33,876 bases of DNA from Oscillospiraceae bacterium (GCA_021769725.1 JAETSI010000026.1:1-33876); one strand, 5' to 3'. Counted from the first letter of the stretch, positions 24,267 to 33,383 are shown. Program-made: numbers and translations. The notes: generated by a model not told the origin, from the letters alone.

Positions 24267-25304
24267 TCAAAGTCTGCTGATCTCCGCAAGAAGTTCGGAG
24301 ACAATATCCTCCTCTTTGATTTTTCGCTGTGTTCCGTCTTTTTTAAAGATAATCGCACAGCCGTTGCCGCCGGCGATCCCGATATCAGCTTCACGAGCCT
24401 CTCCCGGACCGTTTACAACGCATCCCATAACGGCAACTGTTATATTCTTGTCCATATCCCTGACAGCATCCTCAACTGCCTTTGCAGCCTTTACCAAGTC
24501 GATCCTTGTTCTGCCGCAGGTTGGACATGAAACTATCTTCACGCCCTCTCTTTTGCCGACAGCTTTAAGAATATCCTTTGCAGCTGCGATCTCCTTTACG
24601 GGATCATCAGTCAGCGAAACACGTATAGTTTCACCGATGCCGTCGCAAAGCAGCGATCCTATACCGACGGCAGATTTTATAAGCCCCATACGTTCCGTTC
24701 CCGCTTCGGTCACACCAAGGTGCAGAGGATATTGGCACTTTTCTGCCGCAAGCCTGTATGACTGTATCATGCGGCTTACATCTGAAGATTTTATGGATAT
24801 AACAATATCAGTGAAGTCAAAATGCTCCAGCATTGCAGCATGGTTCAAAGCGCTTTCGACAAGAGCTTCCGGCGTCGGCGAACCATATTTTGCAAGAAGT
24901 TCTTTTTCAAGTGATCCTGAATTCACGCCTATTCTTATAGGAATATTCCTTGCCGTGCAGGCTTCAACGACCTGTTTTACCTTATCCATTCCTCCGATAT
25001 TACCGGGGTTTATCCTGATCTTGTCCACCCCTGCGGCAGCAGCCTCCAGTGCAAGACGATAGTCAAAATGGATATCCGCAACAAGAGGAATTCTTACTTT
25101 TTCCTTTATGGCAGGTATCAGCTTTACTGCGTCCATATCCGGGATAGCTGCCCGGATTATCTCACAGCCTGCCTTTTCAAGCTCCACTGCCTGTCTGACG
25201 CTTCCGCTGATATCATCAGAACGTACATTGAGCATGGACTGAATATATATATGATTTCCGTCGAGGACGCAATCCCCCACACGGACAGGTTTAACGTTTC
25301 TCAT
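24267..25304 (-). CDS. ispG: 4-hydroxy-3-methylbut-2-enyl diphosphate synthase
   Basis: Penultimate step of the MEP isoprenoid pathway: reduces MEcPP to HMBPP with a 4Fe-4S cluster. The 345-residue enzyme has the N-terminal TIM barrel (VADIHFDYRLA, KIRINPGNIG) and the C-terminal cluster domain with SCPTCGRT (near 260) and GCVVNGPGE (near 295), which supply the three cysteines. It acts with Dxr two genes upstream. Spacing is 3 bp to both neighbours, so co-transcription is certain. Confidence 0.97.
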   Translation of the reverse strand: MRNVKPVRVGDCVLDGNHIYIQSMLNVRSDDISGSVRQAVELEKAGCEIIRAAIPDMDAVKLIPAIKEKVRIPLVADIHFDYRLALEAAAAGVDKIRINPGNIGGMDKVKQVVEACTARNIPIRIGVNSGSLEKELLAKYGSPTPEALVESALNHAAMLEHFDFTDIVISIKSSDVSRMIQSYRLAAEKCQYPLHLGVTEAGTERMGLIKSAVGIGSLLCDGIGETIRVSLTDDPVKEIAAAKDILKAVGKREGVKIVSCPTCGRTRIDLVKAAKAVEDAVRDMDKNITVAVMGCVVNGPGEAREADIGIAGGNGCAIIFKKDGTQRKIKEEDIVSELLAEISRL

Positions 25305-25307
25305 AGA

Positions 25308-26498
25308 TTAACCTCCTGTAACAAGCTTTATAATATCGTTATATGTTGCAAAGATCATAATACCGAACAGCAGAAGCATTCCTGCAAGATGAACATATCC
25401 CTCGTGCTCTGGTTTGATAGGCTTTCCACGAACAAGCTCGATGAGGCAGAAAAGAAGTCTGCCGCCGTCAAGTCCGGGGATGGGAAGGAGATTGAAAATA
25501 CCTACATTTATGGTTATCAGCGCCGTTACATAAAGCAAATTGAATATGATATTACTCTTATCCTCAGTCTTTTGAGTGGCGACCTCACTTATCTCTGAAA
25601 CGACGCCCACAGGCCCGGAAACAGCTTCTTTTTCCACTTTTCCTGTAACAAGCTGTTTAAGGGAAAGACCTACAATGTGACTCATTGACATAAAAATGTC
25701 GCTTGAACCTTTTATAACGGATGCCGGAGATTTTTTCCGATACACAAGCCCAAAATCCCATTCGCTGCCGTCAAGGGAATTGCAGAATTCCACATCTTCC
25801 AGTTTCACCTTTTTACCGTCACGTTTTACGGTAACAGTTCTTTTGCCGTCCCTGGCAGAATTTGTTTCAAAAATAAAATTAAGATCAAGAACACTGAACA
25901 CACGAGTACCGTCAACACTCAGTATCTTATCGTTTTTCTTTAATTTTTCATGGCTTGTGGAATAGTAGATTATACTTCCGTCACCGTTCAATTTACCGCC
26001 ATATCCGACTTCAGAATCAGGGATCTCCTCATTCATATCCGGAACAGACAGCCTCTTGCCGAAGCGCCATGCAAGAGTACGGCATCTGAATCCGTCTGAC
26101 ACATTTTCGTCATTGAAGACACCTACAAAACCGGAAACATTTGTAGTCGGAACATCATCCATCATACTTACCATAGGAATGAGTACGCAGAATCCGAGAA
26201 CAAAGTTCATAACAGCTCCTGCCACAAGAACAATCATCCTCTTCCAAAGCTTCGCATTGCGGAAAGCACGGGGACTGTCATCTGTTGAATCTTCCCCCTC
26301 CATAGCACAAAAGCCGCCTACGGGCAAAAGCCTCAGTGAATACATCGTTTCACCTTTCTGTTTCTGAATGATCTTAGGTCCCATTCCCACAGAAAACTCA
26401 ATAACCTTTATTCCGCTGAGTTTGGCACAGATGAAATGTCCGAACTCATGAACAGTAACAATAATTCCGAATATTATGATTGCAATGATAATGCCCAT
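25308..26498 (-). CDS. rseP: Site-2 intramembrane metalloprotease
   Basis: Cleaves transmembrane substrates such as anti-sigma factors or signal peptide remnants within the membrane. It has the zinc motif HEFGH at 17-21 in the first segment, a PDZ-like domain in the middle (about 180-260; SVDGTRVFSVLDLN) and the second zinc-site motif LLPIPGLDGGRLLF near residue 340. The 396-residue length is typical of RasP/YluC. It sits between dxr and ispG, as in many Firmicutes. A target sigma factor is not encoded in this window. Confidence 0.95.
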   Translation of the reverse strand: MGIIIAIIIFGIIVTVHEFGHFICAKLSGIKVIEFSVGMGPKIIQKQKGETMYSLRLLPVGGFCAMEGEDSTDDSPRAFRNAKLWKRMIVLVAGAVMNFVLGFCVLIPMVSMMDDVPTTNVSGFVGVFNDENVSDGFRCRTLAWRFGKRLSVPDMNEEIPDSEVGYGGKLNGDGSIIYYSTSHEKLKKNDKILSVDGTRVFSVLDLNFIFETNSARDGKRTVTVKRDGKKVKLEDVEFCNSLDGSEWDFGLVYRKKSPASVIKGSSDIFMSMSHIVGLSLKQLVTGKVEKEAVSGPVGVVSEISEVATQKTEDKSNIIFNLLYVTALITINVGIFNLLPIPGLDGGRLLFCLIELVRGKPIKPEHEGYVHLAGMLLLFGIMIFATYNDIIKLVTGG

Positions 26499-26512
26499 GT
26501 ATTTTTATCCTT

Positions 26513-27670
26513 TCATTGATCGATGACTCCGATTTTCTTCCTTACATAGATTCTTGCCGCAGAATCTGCCTTCATTACATCCTCATAGGAGCGTATTTCT
26601 GAATGGGGAAATTCTTCAAGAACCGATGAAACAATCTCGCCTATGCTTATAAAATCAATCTCGTCATTAAGAAACGCACGCACTGCCTCCTCATTAGCTG
26701 AATTGACAAGGCAGGGATAGGCTCCGCCTCGCTTAATCGCCTCTATAGCGGCAGCAAGACATCTGAACGTCTTGTAATCGGGTTTTTCAAAAGTCAGGCT
26801 GCCGTAGTCGGTCAGTGAAAGACGTCCCGTAGGGCACGGCATACGGTCAGGATAAAGAAGCGCATACTGTATCGGTATTTTCATATCCGGCACACCAAGC
26901 TGTGCGATGACCGAATAATCATCATATTCTACCGCCGAATGAACGACGCTCTGACGATGCACAACGATCTCTATCTGCTCCGGTTCAAGATCAAAAAGCC
27001 ACTTTGCCTCTATAAATTCAAGACCTTTATTCATAAGAGTTGCAGAGTCAATAGTGATTTTGTTTCCCATACTCCAGTTGGGATGCGTCAGCGCATCCGA
27101 CTTGGTTACAGTTCTCAGATCTTCATATGACCTGCCAAAAAAAGGTCCGCCCGAAGCCGTAAGTATCACTTTGCTGAGCTGTGCCCGCTTATTTCCCTGC
27201 AAACACTGAAATATCGCCGAATGTTCACTGTCAACGGGATAGATACGGACACTTTTTTCCTTTGCAAGAGACATTACAAGTTCTCCTCCTGCAACAAGAG
27301 TCTCCTTGTTGGCAAGAGCGATATCCTTTCCTGCCTTTATTGCAGTAAGAGTCGGCAGAAGCCCGACCATTCCGACCACGGAATTAAGAACAATATCGTT
27401 CTGCGGAAGTTCGGCGATCCTGCAAAGTCCCTCCATACCGCAGAGAACTTTTATATCCATATCTGCAAGACGCTCTTTCATTTCAGCGTATTTTGTTTCA
27501 TTGTATATACCGACGTATTCCGGACGGAATTTTCTTGCCTGCCGTTCAAGAAGTTCCGTACTGCTGTGAGCAGCAAGCGCTGTAATTTTTATTCCATGCT
27601 TCTCACAGACATCAAGGGACTGAGTTCCGATCGAGCCTGTAGAACCGAGGATAGAAATTTTTTTGTTCAT
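26513..27670 (-). CDS. dxr: 1-deoxy-D-xylulose 5-phosphate reductoisomerase
   Basis: Converts DXP to MEP with NADPH, the first committed MEP step. The enzyme has 385 residues with the NADPH motif GSTGSIG (9-15), the metal and substrate motif DSEHSAIFQ, ASGGPF in the flexible loop region and MNKGLEFIEAKWLF. The start at 27670 has GGAGG 5 nt upstream; the open frame runs 18 nt further but lacks a binding site. A 98-bp gap with a hairpin separates it from cdsA, the largest gap in this cluster. Confidence 0.96.
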   Translation of the reverse strand: MNKKISILGSTGSIGTQSLDVCEKHGIKITALAAHSSTELLERQARKFRPEYVGIYNETKYAEMKERLADMDIKVLCGMEGLCRIAELPQNDIVLNSVVGMVGLLPTLTAIKAGKDIALANKETLVAGGELVMSLAKEKSVRIYPVDSEHSAIFQCLQGNKRAQLSKVILTASGGPFFGRSYEDLRTVTKSDALTHPNWSMGNKITIDSATLMNKGLEFIEAKWLFDLEPEQIEIVVHRQSVVHSAVEYDDYSVIAQLGVPDMKIPIQYALLYPDRMPCPTGRLSLTDYGSLTFEKPDYKTFRCLAAAIEAIKRGGAYPCLVNSANEEAVRAFLNDEIDFISIGEIVSSVLEEFPHSEIRSYEDVMKADSAARIYVRKKIGVIDQ

Positions 27671-27719
27671 ATCTGCCTCCGATAACATATTATGTGATTT
27701 ATTCTGATAAAATGCGAAA

Positions 27720-27751
27720 GGGACTATACGCTTATTATACGTTTAGTCTCC
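27720..27751 (-). other. Hairpin in the cdsA-dxr gap
   Basis: GGGACTATACG and CGTTTAGTCTCC pair with one bulge and one mismatch around a 9-nt AT loop. No T-run follows on the minus strand, so it is not a clear terminator. It could be a processing or attenuation site between cdsA and dxr. Confidence 0.4.
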
Positions 27752-27768
27752 TTTCCTGTTGTTATAAT

Positions 27769-28641
27769 TTAAAGCAGCATATCATCCAAAACGATAAATG
27801 CAAAAAATGTGGGCAGGACGAAAAGCACGCTGTCAAAACGATCCATAAGTCCGCCATGACCGGGCATGATCTTTCCGTAATCCTTGAAACCGATCTGCCG
27901 TTTTACCATTGAAGCCGAAAGATCTCCCACCGTTCCGATAACGGCACAAACCGCACCAATGATAAAAGCTCCCGGTGCAAATTCATTGTCATAGACAAAA
28001 ATTGCAACCGCAAAGACGATTCCTGTAGTGACGATTCCGCCGATAAATCCCTCGATAGTTTTCTTGGGGCTTATCTCCGGACAAAGCTTATGCTTGCCGA
28101 TTGCTACCCCTGTGAAATATGCGCCCGTATCGGCTATCCATGCGCCGCAAAGTCCCAACACAAGGTAGAAAACGCCAAATCTTCTGTCGATGCGAACCAT
28201 TGTGCTCATTGCCTGCGGAACGAGAATAGTCACCGCAAGTGCAAAGAAGATCTGCTCATAGCGTAATTCCTTATGCTTTTTCAGCCATGTAATAAATATA
28301 ACAAATGCCGCCGCAAGAATCAGCATAAAAGGATACATCCGCAGCTTTAAAAAATTCGCATTTACATATCTTGTCATACAGTCAATGCATTCGCCGTCAA
28401 AAATATCCCCACAGTTAGTAGTTTCATATTCATTGTATATAAATGGCATTGCCATACCGCAAATCTCCGAAGCAATCAGTATCGGCAGAGACTTTTCCAG
28501 CTTTACAGCTCTCAGAAGCTCAAACAGCATTACTGCTATCATTGCCGCAACCATGATCGGAAGAAGTATTGTATCGTGGAAAATAAACACCACAATCATT
28601 ATAGCCACGCCGACAGCGCCGGAAATTATTCTTGTAAGCAT
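27769..28641 (-). CDS. cdsA: Phosphatidate cytidylyltransferase
   Basis: Makes CDP-diacylglycerol from phosphatidic acid and CTP in the membrane, the branch point to all major phospholipids. The 290-residue protein has about eight membrane segments and the C-terminal family signature: KKTIEGFIGG, GDLSASMVKRQIGFKD and PGHGGLMDRFDS, which hold the metal-binding aspartates. The start codon follows the uppS stop directly (TGA then ATG), so translation is coupled. PlsY, encoded on the other side of the tRNAs, works upstream in the same lipid pathway. Confidence 0.95.
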   Translation of the reverse strand: MLTRIISGAVGVAIMIVVFIFHDTILLPIMVAAMIAVMLFELLRAVKLEKSLPILIASEICGMAMPFIYNEYETTNCGDIFDGECIDCMTRYVNANFLKLRMYPFMLILAAAFVIFITWLKKHKELRYEQIFFALAVTILVPQAMSTMVRIDRRFGVFYLVLGLCGAWIADTGAYFTGVAIGKHKLCPEISPKKTIEGFIGGIVTTGIVFAVAIFVYDNEFAPGAFIIGAVCAVIGTVGDLSASMVKRQIGFKDYGKIMPGHGGLMDRFDSVLFVLPTFFAFIVLDDMLL

Positions 28642-29382
28642 TCACACACCCCCGAATCGCCGATTGCGTCTGCCGAACTCAATAAGAGCCTTATCAAGCT
28701 CCGCCGGGGTGAAATCAGGCCAAAGAATATCCGTGAAGTAGTATTCAGCATAGGCACACTGCCAGATCAGATAGTTTGAAAGACGCATCTCCCCGCTGGG
28801 GCGTATCAGGAGATCAACATCCGGCAATCCCTTTGTATAAAGTTCGTCCGCAACAGACTGTTCTGTTATATCTTCCGGCTTTATTTCGCCGTTTACAGCC
28901 TTTTGTGCCAGAATACGTGCAGCATGAGCAAGTTCGTCACGTCCGCCGTAGTTGACAGCCATCATCAGAGTCATTTCATCGTAGTGAGCGGTATCCTCCT
29001 CCAGCTTTATCATCTTCTGCTGAAGATCCTCGTCAAATGCACTTTTATCGCCCAGAAAGATCATGCGTGTATTCTCGCTTAGAAAATTGCGGACATCAAC
29101 GATATATTCACGGAAAAGTTCCATGATAGTGTTTACTTCATCATCAGGACGCTGCCAGTTTTCCGTTGAAAATGCGTAAAAAGAGATATTTTTCAAGCCA
29201 ATGTCCTTGCAGTAACGAACTATCTTCTTGAAATTCTTTGCTCCCTCCCTATGACCGAACGGACGTGGAAGACCACGTTTCTTCGCCCATCTTCCATTTC
29301 CGTCCATAATAAATCCCACATGCTGGGGAAGACTTTCAGGCAGAGTGAGCTGTTCCTTTTCCTTTTTACTAAATATTGCCAT
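28642..29382 (-). CDS. uppS: Isoprenyl transferase (undecaprenyl diphosphate synthase)
   Basis: Adds isopentenyl units in cis to farnesyl diphosphate to make the C55 lipid carrier for cell-wall synthesis. The 246-residue enzyme has the catalytic Asp27 in MDGNGRWAKKRG, FYAFSTENW (near residue 75) and the diphosphate-binding RPSGEMRLSNYLIWQ. It uses isoprenoid units made by the dxr and ispG products encoded downstream. The 10-bp gap after frr has a weak binding site (ACGGTG), so coupling to frr is likely. Confidence 0.96.
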   Translation of the reverse strand: MAIFSKKEKEQLTLPESLPQHVGFIMDGNGRWAKKRGLPRPFGHREGAKNFKKIVRYCKDIGLKNISFYAFSTENWQRPDDEVNTIMELFREYIVDVRNFLSENTRMIFLGDKSAFDEDLQQKMIKLEEDTAHYDEMTLMMAVNYGGRDELAHAARILAQKAVNGEIKPEDITEQSVADELYTKGLPDVDLLIRPSGEMRLSNYLIWQCAYAEYYFTDILWPDFTPAELDKALIEFGRRNRRFGGV

Positions 29383-29392
29383 TATTTCACCG

Positions 29393-29947
29393 TTATACCG
29401 TCATTATCTCTTTTTCTTTTGCTGCGACAGCCTTGTCAACATCGTCACAGAACTTGTCTGTAATATCCTGTACCTTTTTCTCGCAGTCTTTCATATCGTC
29501 CTCTGTGATTTCGGAATTCTTCTTCATAGCCTTGAATTTTTCTATGGCATCACGGCGGACAGAGCGGACAGTAACTTTGCACTCCTCTCCGTATTTTTTA
29601 ATTGTTTTGCAGAGTTCCTTACGTCTTTCTTCAGTGAGCTGCGGAAAAACAAGACGAATAGCAGAGCCGTCGTTTGTGGGTGTAATTCCAACATCAGAAG
29701 CAAGGATGGCCTTTTCAATAAGCTTTAGAGACGACTTGTCCCATGGCTGAATCACAAGAATTCTTGCTTCAGACACAGAAACAGCTGCCATCTGATTGAC
29801 AGGAGTAGGCGCTCCGTAGTAATCCACCATTACCTTGTCAAGAACAGCGGGATTTGCTCTTCCTGCACGGATAGCTGCGAATTCATTATTCAGAGCATTA
29901 AAGCTCTTGTTCATTTTTTCTTTTGCCGTATTAATAATTTCCTTCAT
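29393..29947 (-). CDS. frr: Ribosome recycling factor
   Basis: Splits post-termination ribosomes together with EF-G. The 184-residue protein has the N-terminal MNKSFNALNNEFAAIRAGRANP pattern, the family YGAPTPVNQMA loop and the long basic helix with RTLR-like TVRSVRRDAIEK (about 127-138). It lies 27 bp after pyrH and starts behind AAAGGAAG. The order pyrH-frr is almost universal in Firmicutes. Confidence 0.97.
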   Translation of the reverse strand: MKEIINTAKEKMNKSFNALNNEFAAIRAGRANPAVLDKVMVDYYGAPTPVNQMAAVSVSEARILVIQPWDKSSLKLIEKAILASDVGITPTNDGSAIRLVFPQLTEERRKELCKTIKKYGEECKVTVRSVRRDAIEKFKAMKKNSEITEDDMKDCEKKVQDITDKFCDDVDKAVAAKEKEIMTV

Positions 29948-29974
29948 TGTAGTTTCTTCCTTTCAAAATAATAA

Positions 29975-30685
29975 TTATTCCTCGGAAACGACTGTTCCGA
30001 CATTTTTGCCCATAACTGCATCATATATATTATCAGGGCGGCTGAGATCAAATACGAACATCTTCATTCCGTTGTCACGGCACATGGTAGCGGCTGTTGA
30101 ATCCATTACCTGAAGACCGTCATTAAGTACCTGACTAAATGAAAGCTTGTCATATTTTTTTGCGTCGTCATACTTGTGAGGATCCTTATCATAAACGCCG
30201 TCAACAAGAGTTGCTTTAAGGAAAATATCAGCCTGGATCTCGACAGCACGAAGTGATGCCGCCGTATCAGTTGAGAAAAACGGGTTTCCCGTTCCACAGC
30301 CAAAAATAACAACTCTGCCCTTTTCCAGGTGACGCACAGCTCTGTTCCGGATATACGGTTCTGCTACCTGCTGCATGAGTATAGCCGTCTGGACACGTGT
30401 AACGCATCCGAGTGATTCCAGAACATCGGCAAGAGCCAAGGCATTCATAGCCGTTGCAAGCATACCGATATGATCGGCACGTGTTCTGTCCATTGCGCCG
30501 CTGGAACGACCTCTCCAGAAATTTCCACCTCCTACTACAACAGCGACTTGAACCCCAGCATCCACACATTTTTTAATACTTGTGCAGATTCTGGTAATAG
30601 TATCATAATTCAGTCCGGTCTTATTGTCTCCGGCAAGAGCCTCTCCGCTGACTTTCAACAAAATTCTTTTATAAACTGGTTCCAT
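29975..30685 (-). CDS. pyrH: UMP kinase
   Basis: Phosphorylates UMP to UDP, the entry to UTP and CTP pools. An amino-acid-kinase fold of 236 residues with KVSGEALAG (9-17), the nucleotide-binding VGGGNFWRG, and the UMP-site stretch [13 protein letters not shown]. It is the first gene of the leftward cluster and has its own promoter. The rpsB-tsf pair that often precedes it is absent; divergent tRNA-Ser genes lie there instead. Confidence 0.97.
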   Translation of the reverse strand: MEPVYKRILLKVSGEALAGDNKTGLNYDTITRICTSIKKCVDAGVQVAVVVGGGNFWRGRSSGAMDRTRADHIGMLATAMNALALADVLESLGCVTRVQTAILMQQVAEPYIRNRAVRHLEKGRVVIFGCGTGNPFFSTDTAASLRAVEIQADIFLKATLVDGVYDKDPHKYDDAKKYDKLSFSQVLNDGLQVMDSTAATMCRDNGMKMFVFDLSRPDNIYDAVMGKNVGTVVSEE

Positions 30686-30715
30686 ATAAGCACCTCACAA
30701 AAATAGTCTACATAT

Positions 30716-30744
30716 ATTTTACACTAAAAATCCGTTTATGTAAA
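30716..30744 (-). promoter_or_regulatory. Promoter of the pyrH cluster
   Basis: On the minus strand TTTACA, a 17-bp spacer and TAAAAT end about 30 bp upstream of pyrH. It is the only good promoter I see for the pyrH-to-polC cluster. The rest of the 30745-30882 gap is AT-rich with no other feature seen. Confidence 0.65.
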
Positions 30745-30882
30745 GTACATTTAATAAAAAAACTGAAATTTTCTCTAAATTTTTCCGTATTTTTCTGTTC
30801 CAATTTCCTTTTCGGAGCGCATTGCTGTCATTTTACACAAATAACCGTCATAAAAATATCTTTTTTTCGTTATCGATCACAC

Positions 30883-30911
30883 TTGACACTCACGGCAATT
30901 CATGATATAAT
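30883..30911 (+). promoter_or_regulatory. Consensus promoter of the tRNA-Ser pair
   Basis: A perfect TTGACA, 17-bp spacer and TATAAT lie 28 bp upstream of the first tRNA, as for a strong stable-RNA promoter. Confidence 0.88.
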
Positions 30912-30939
30912 ATAAAAGCTGATTCAAGCAGTGATAAAT

Positions 30940-31028
30940 GGAGAGGTATCGAAGCGGTCATAACGAGGCGGTCTTGAAAACCGTTTGACTTAACGGTCAC
31001 GTGGGTTCGAATCCCACCCTCTCCGCCA
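30940..31028 (+). tRNA. tRNA-Ser (TGA)
   Basis: Acceptor GGAGAGG pairs with CCTCTCC, discriminator G, encoded CCA. Anticodon stem GCGGT/ACCGT closes loop CTTGAAA (anticodon TGA). A long variable arm marks it as class II; the T-arm reads GGTTCGAATCC. Length 89 nt with CCA. Confidence 0.96.
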
Positions 31029-31074
31029 ATCAGATTATATTATGAATGAGCGGTTCTCTCTCGCTCGTCAGTTT

Positions 31075-31164
31075 GCGGATTTACCCAAGTGGTGAAGGGG
31101 CTCCCCTGCTAAGGGAGTAGGTCGGGAAACCGGCGCGAGAGTTCAAATCTCTCAATCCGCGCCA
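31075..31164 (+). tRNA. tRNA-Ser (GCT)
   Basis: Acceptor GCGGATT pairs with AATCCGC, discriminator G, encoded CCA. Anticodon stem CTCCC/GGGAG closes loop CTGCTAA (anticodon GCT). A long variable arm (GGTCGGGAAACCGGC region) is present. It follows tRNA-Ser(TGA) by 46 bp on one transcript. Confidence 0.96.
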
Positions 31165-31191
31165 AGCAGATTTTCCATGATCTGTAAAGTT

Positions 31192-31220
31192 ACGGATGAA
31201 GTTTTCTTCATCCGTTTTTT
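31192..31220 (+). terminator. Terminator after the tRNA-Ser pair
   Basis: A perfect 10-bp stem ACGGATGAAG with a TTTT loop followed by TTTTTTG. It ends the tRNA unit 20 bp before plsY, so plsY relies on readthrough or a promoter I cannot see. Confidence 0.88.
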
Positions 31221-31239
31221 GTTTAGGAGGTAATAAGAT

Positions 31240-31872
31240 ATGCAGATTGTTCTTTGTTCTTTAATTGGTTATCTTTTCGGCAATATCAATGCCGCCTACA
31301 TAATATCAAAGTTTAAAGGCTTTGATATTCGTGACCGTGGATCCGGAAACGCCGGAGCGTCTAACGTCATAATAACTATAGGAAAGAAAGCAGGTCTCAT
31401 AACGGCTGTCTTTGACATAACTAAAGCCGCTGTTGCTGCTGTTACTGCCGCCTACCTTTTCCCCGGTCTGCGCTATTCACGGATACTCGGCGGTTCTGCC
31501 TGCATCATTGGTCATATTTTCCCTTTTCTGATGAAATTCCACGGTGGAAAAGGTCTTGCCTGCCTTGCAGGAATGATACTGTCCTATAATCCACACATTT
31601 TCCTACTGCTTCTTGCTATAGAGATATTCCTCGGCTTCGGACTTGATTACATATGTGTAGTTCCAATTACCGGCTCTCTTCTCTTTACGGGCATTTACGC
31701 TTTCATAACCGGCGACGCTGCCGGAACGGTAATTCTTGCTTCCGTTTCCCTTATCATTCTATATAAGCATATAGAAAACCTGCACAGAATACAGCTTGGA
31801 ACTGAAGCTCACATTAGCTTCCTATGGAAAAAAGATCAGGAAATAGAAAGAATTAAGCATAACACAAACTGA
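31240..31872 (+). CDS. plsY: Glycerol-3-phosphate acyltransferase
   Basis: Acylates glycerol-3-phosphate using acyl-phosphate to give lysophosphatidic acid, the first membrane step of phospholipid synthesis. The 210-residue protein has about six membrane segments and the three PlsY motifs: GSGNAGASNV (34-43), the glycine-rich HGGKG loop (104-108) and ENLHRIQLGTE near the C-terminus. The start follows TTAGGAGG. Expression from the tRNA promoter by readthrough is possible. Confidence 0.95.
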   Translation: MQIVLCSLIGYLFGNINAAYIISKFKGFDIRDRGSGNAGASNVIITIGKKAGLITAVFDITKAAVAAVTAAYLFPGLRYSRILGGSACIIGHIFPFLMKFHGGKGLACLAGMILSYNPHIFLLLLAIEIFLGFGLDYICVVPITGSLLFTGIYAFITGDAAGTVILASVSLIILYKHIENLHRIQLGTEAHISFLWKKDQEIERIKHNTN

Positions 31873-31879
31873 GAAATCG

Positions 31880-31906
31880 AAAAGCTCCCCTACTACGGGA
31901 GCTTTT
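31880..31906 (+). terminator. Terminator after plsY
   Basis: Stem AAAAGCTCCC with its near-exact complement, a 7-nt loop and a TTTTT tail. It begins 8 bp after the plsY stop and lies just before the MATE gene binding site. Confidence 0.85.
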
Positions 31907-31927
31907 TCAGCGTAAGGAGATGATTCA

Positions 31928-33286
31928 ATGAATACAGATACCTCATATATGACAGAAGGACCGCTTCTGAAAAAAATACTTCTCTACACTTTTCCTATTA
32001 TTCTTACAGGTATCCTTCAGCTGCTGTTCAACGCCGCTGACCTCGTTGTTGTAGGAAGATGCTGTGGACGTCTTTCCGTTGCCGCTGTTGGCGCTACCGG
32101 AGCTATAATCAATCTTATCACAAACCTGTTCATCGGATTGTCAGTCGGCGCAGGTGTTACTGTAGCTCACGCTCTTGGTGCAGGACACCGTGAGGATGTC
32201 AGCCGTACTGTTCATACAGCAATACCTACAGCTATGATAAGCGGATTGATCCTAACAGTGGTCGGGGTTGTCGGATCAAAAACATTTCTCCGCCTTATGG
32301 GAACTCCGTCGGATGTTATAGATCTTTCCACCACCTACATGAGGATATACTTCTGCGGAATTACTGCAAGTATGGTTTACAATTTCGGGTCGGCAATTCT
32401 CAGGGCAGCCGGAGATACAAAAAGCCCTCTTTATTTCCTGACTGCCGCTGGAATCGTAAATGTTATACTCAATCTTATATTTGTAATTGTATTTAACCTT
32501 AATGTGGCAGGCGTTGCAATTGCAACGATCGTTTCACAGATCATATCTGCCATCCTTATTATATGGGCTTTAATGAAAAGAACAGACGCTTGCAAGCTTT
32601 CCCTGAAAAAAATGAAGCTCTACCGGCAGCAATTCATGAAAATTTTACAGATTGGATTTCCTGCCGGAATACAGGGTTCACTGTTTTCAATTTCTAATGT
32701 AATTATACAATCTTCTATCAATTCCTTTGGATCTATCGCCGTTTCGGGTAATTCAGCCGCCGGAAACATCGAAGGATTTGTCTATATGTCCATGAATTCC
32801 TATAGTCAGACTTCCGTCAACTTTACCGGACAAAATCACGGCGCAGGAAAGCTTGAACGATTAAAAAAGATAATGCTTATATGCCTTGTTTCAGTTTTCC
32901 TCACAGGATTTACCCTTGGTGTTCTTGCAAGATTTTTCGGCGAACCGCTTCTTTCTTTTTACATTCCCAACGACAAGGAAGCAATCGGATACGGACTAAC
33001 CAGGATGACATATATCTGCATTCCCTACTTCCTATGCGGTCTTATGGACGTAACGACCGGACTTATCAGGGGCATCGGCTATTCCGTTCTGCCTATGATA
33101 ATTACGATAGCCGGAGTATGCGGACTGCGTATAGTATGGATATACACCATTTTCCGCATTCCGAAATATCATACATTGCAGAACCTCTATCTTTCCTATA
33201 CGATTTCCTGGACAATCACATTTATTACAGAATTGATTGTTTTTCTTGTACTTCTGCGCAGACTGCAGAAACGTGCAGCAACATAA
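31928..33286 (+). CDS. MATE family multidrug/metabolite efflux transporter
   Basis: A sodium- or proton-driven exporter of the DinF/NorM superfamily. The 452-residue protein has twelve hydrophobic segments in two homologous halves. Landmarks are the N-terminal PLLKKILLYTFPIILTGILQ, the NAADLVVVGR loop (34-44), VGAGVTVAHALGAG and RAAGDTKSP in the first half, matched by NFTGQNHGAG and RGIGYSVLP in the second. Substrate cannot be predicted; members export drugs, siderophores or metabolites. AAGGAGATGATTCA precedes the ATG. It follows a terminator, so a promoter is expected but not evident. Confidence 0.93.
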   Translation: MNTDTSYMTEGPLLKKILLYTFPIILTGILQLLFNAADLVVVGRCCGRLSVAAVGATGAIINLITNLFIGLSVGAGVTVAHALGAGHREDVSRTVHTAIPTAMISGLILTVVGVVGSKTFLRLMGTPSDVIDLSTTYMRIYFCGITASMVYNFGSAILRAAGDTKSPLYFLTAAGIVNVILNLIFVIVFNLNVAGVAIATIVSQIISAILIIWALMKRTDACKLSLKKMKLYRQQFMKILQIGFPAGIQGSLFSISNVIIQSSINSFGSIAVSGNSAAGNIEGFVYMSMNSYSQTSVNFTGQNHGAGKLERLKKIMLICLVSVFLTGFTLGVLARFFGEPLLSFYIPNDKEAIGYGLTRMTYICIPYFLCGLMDVTTGLIRGIGYSVLPMIITIAGVCGLRIVWIYTIFRIPKYHTLQNLYLSYTISWTITFITELIVFLVLLRRLQKRAAT

Positions 33287-33306
33287 ACTTACCGCTTGAG
33301 GCAATT

Positions 33307-33360
33307 ATGATATATGCTTCTATGCTATTCACCATTTTTCTCACTCTGAATATAATATAA
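33307..33360 (+). CDS. Possible 17-residue hydrophobic peptide
   Basis: ATG behind TTGAGG (5 nt) opens a frame of 17 mostly hydrophobic residues (MIYASMLFTIFLTLNII) ending in TAA. It could be a small membrane peptide or chance; it overlaps the promoter of the next gene. Codon use cannot decide in so short a frame. Confidence 0.2.
   Translation: MIYASMLFTIFLTLNII
33328..33356 (+). promoter_or_regulatory. Promoter of the 117-aa gene
   Basis: TTCACC, a 17-bp spacer and TATAAT; predicted start near 33363, 21 nt before the ATG. Confidence 0.5.
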
Positions 33361-33383
33361 AAAAGTCGAAATGAGGGTGTAAA

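Noticed and set aside
24154..25062. 302-codon rightward frame opposite ispG
   Set aside because: Shadow frame rich in Ser, produced by the codon bias of ispG; no family features.
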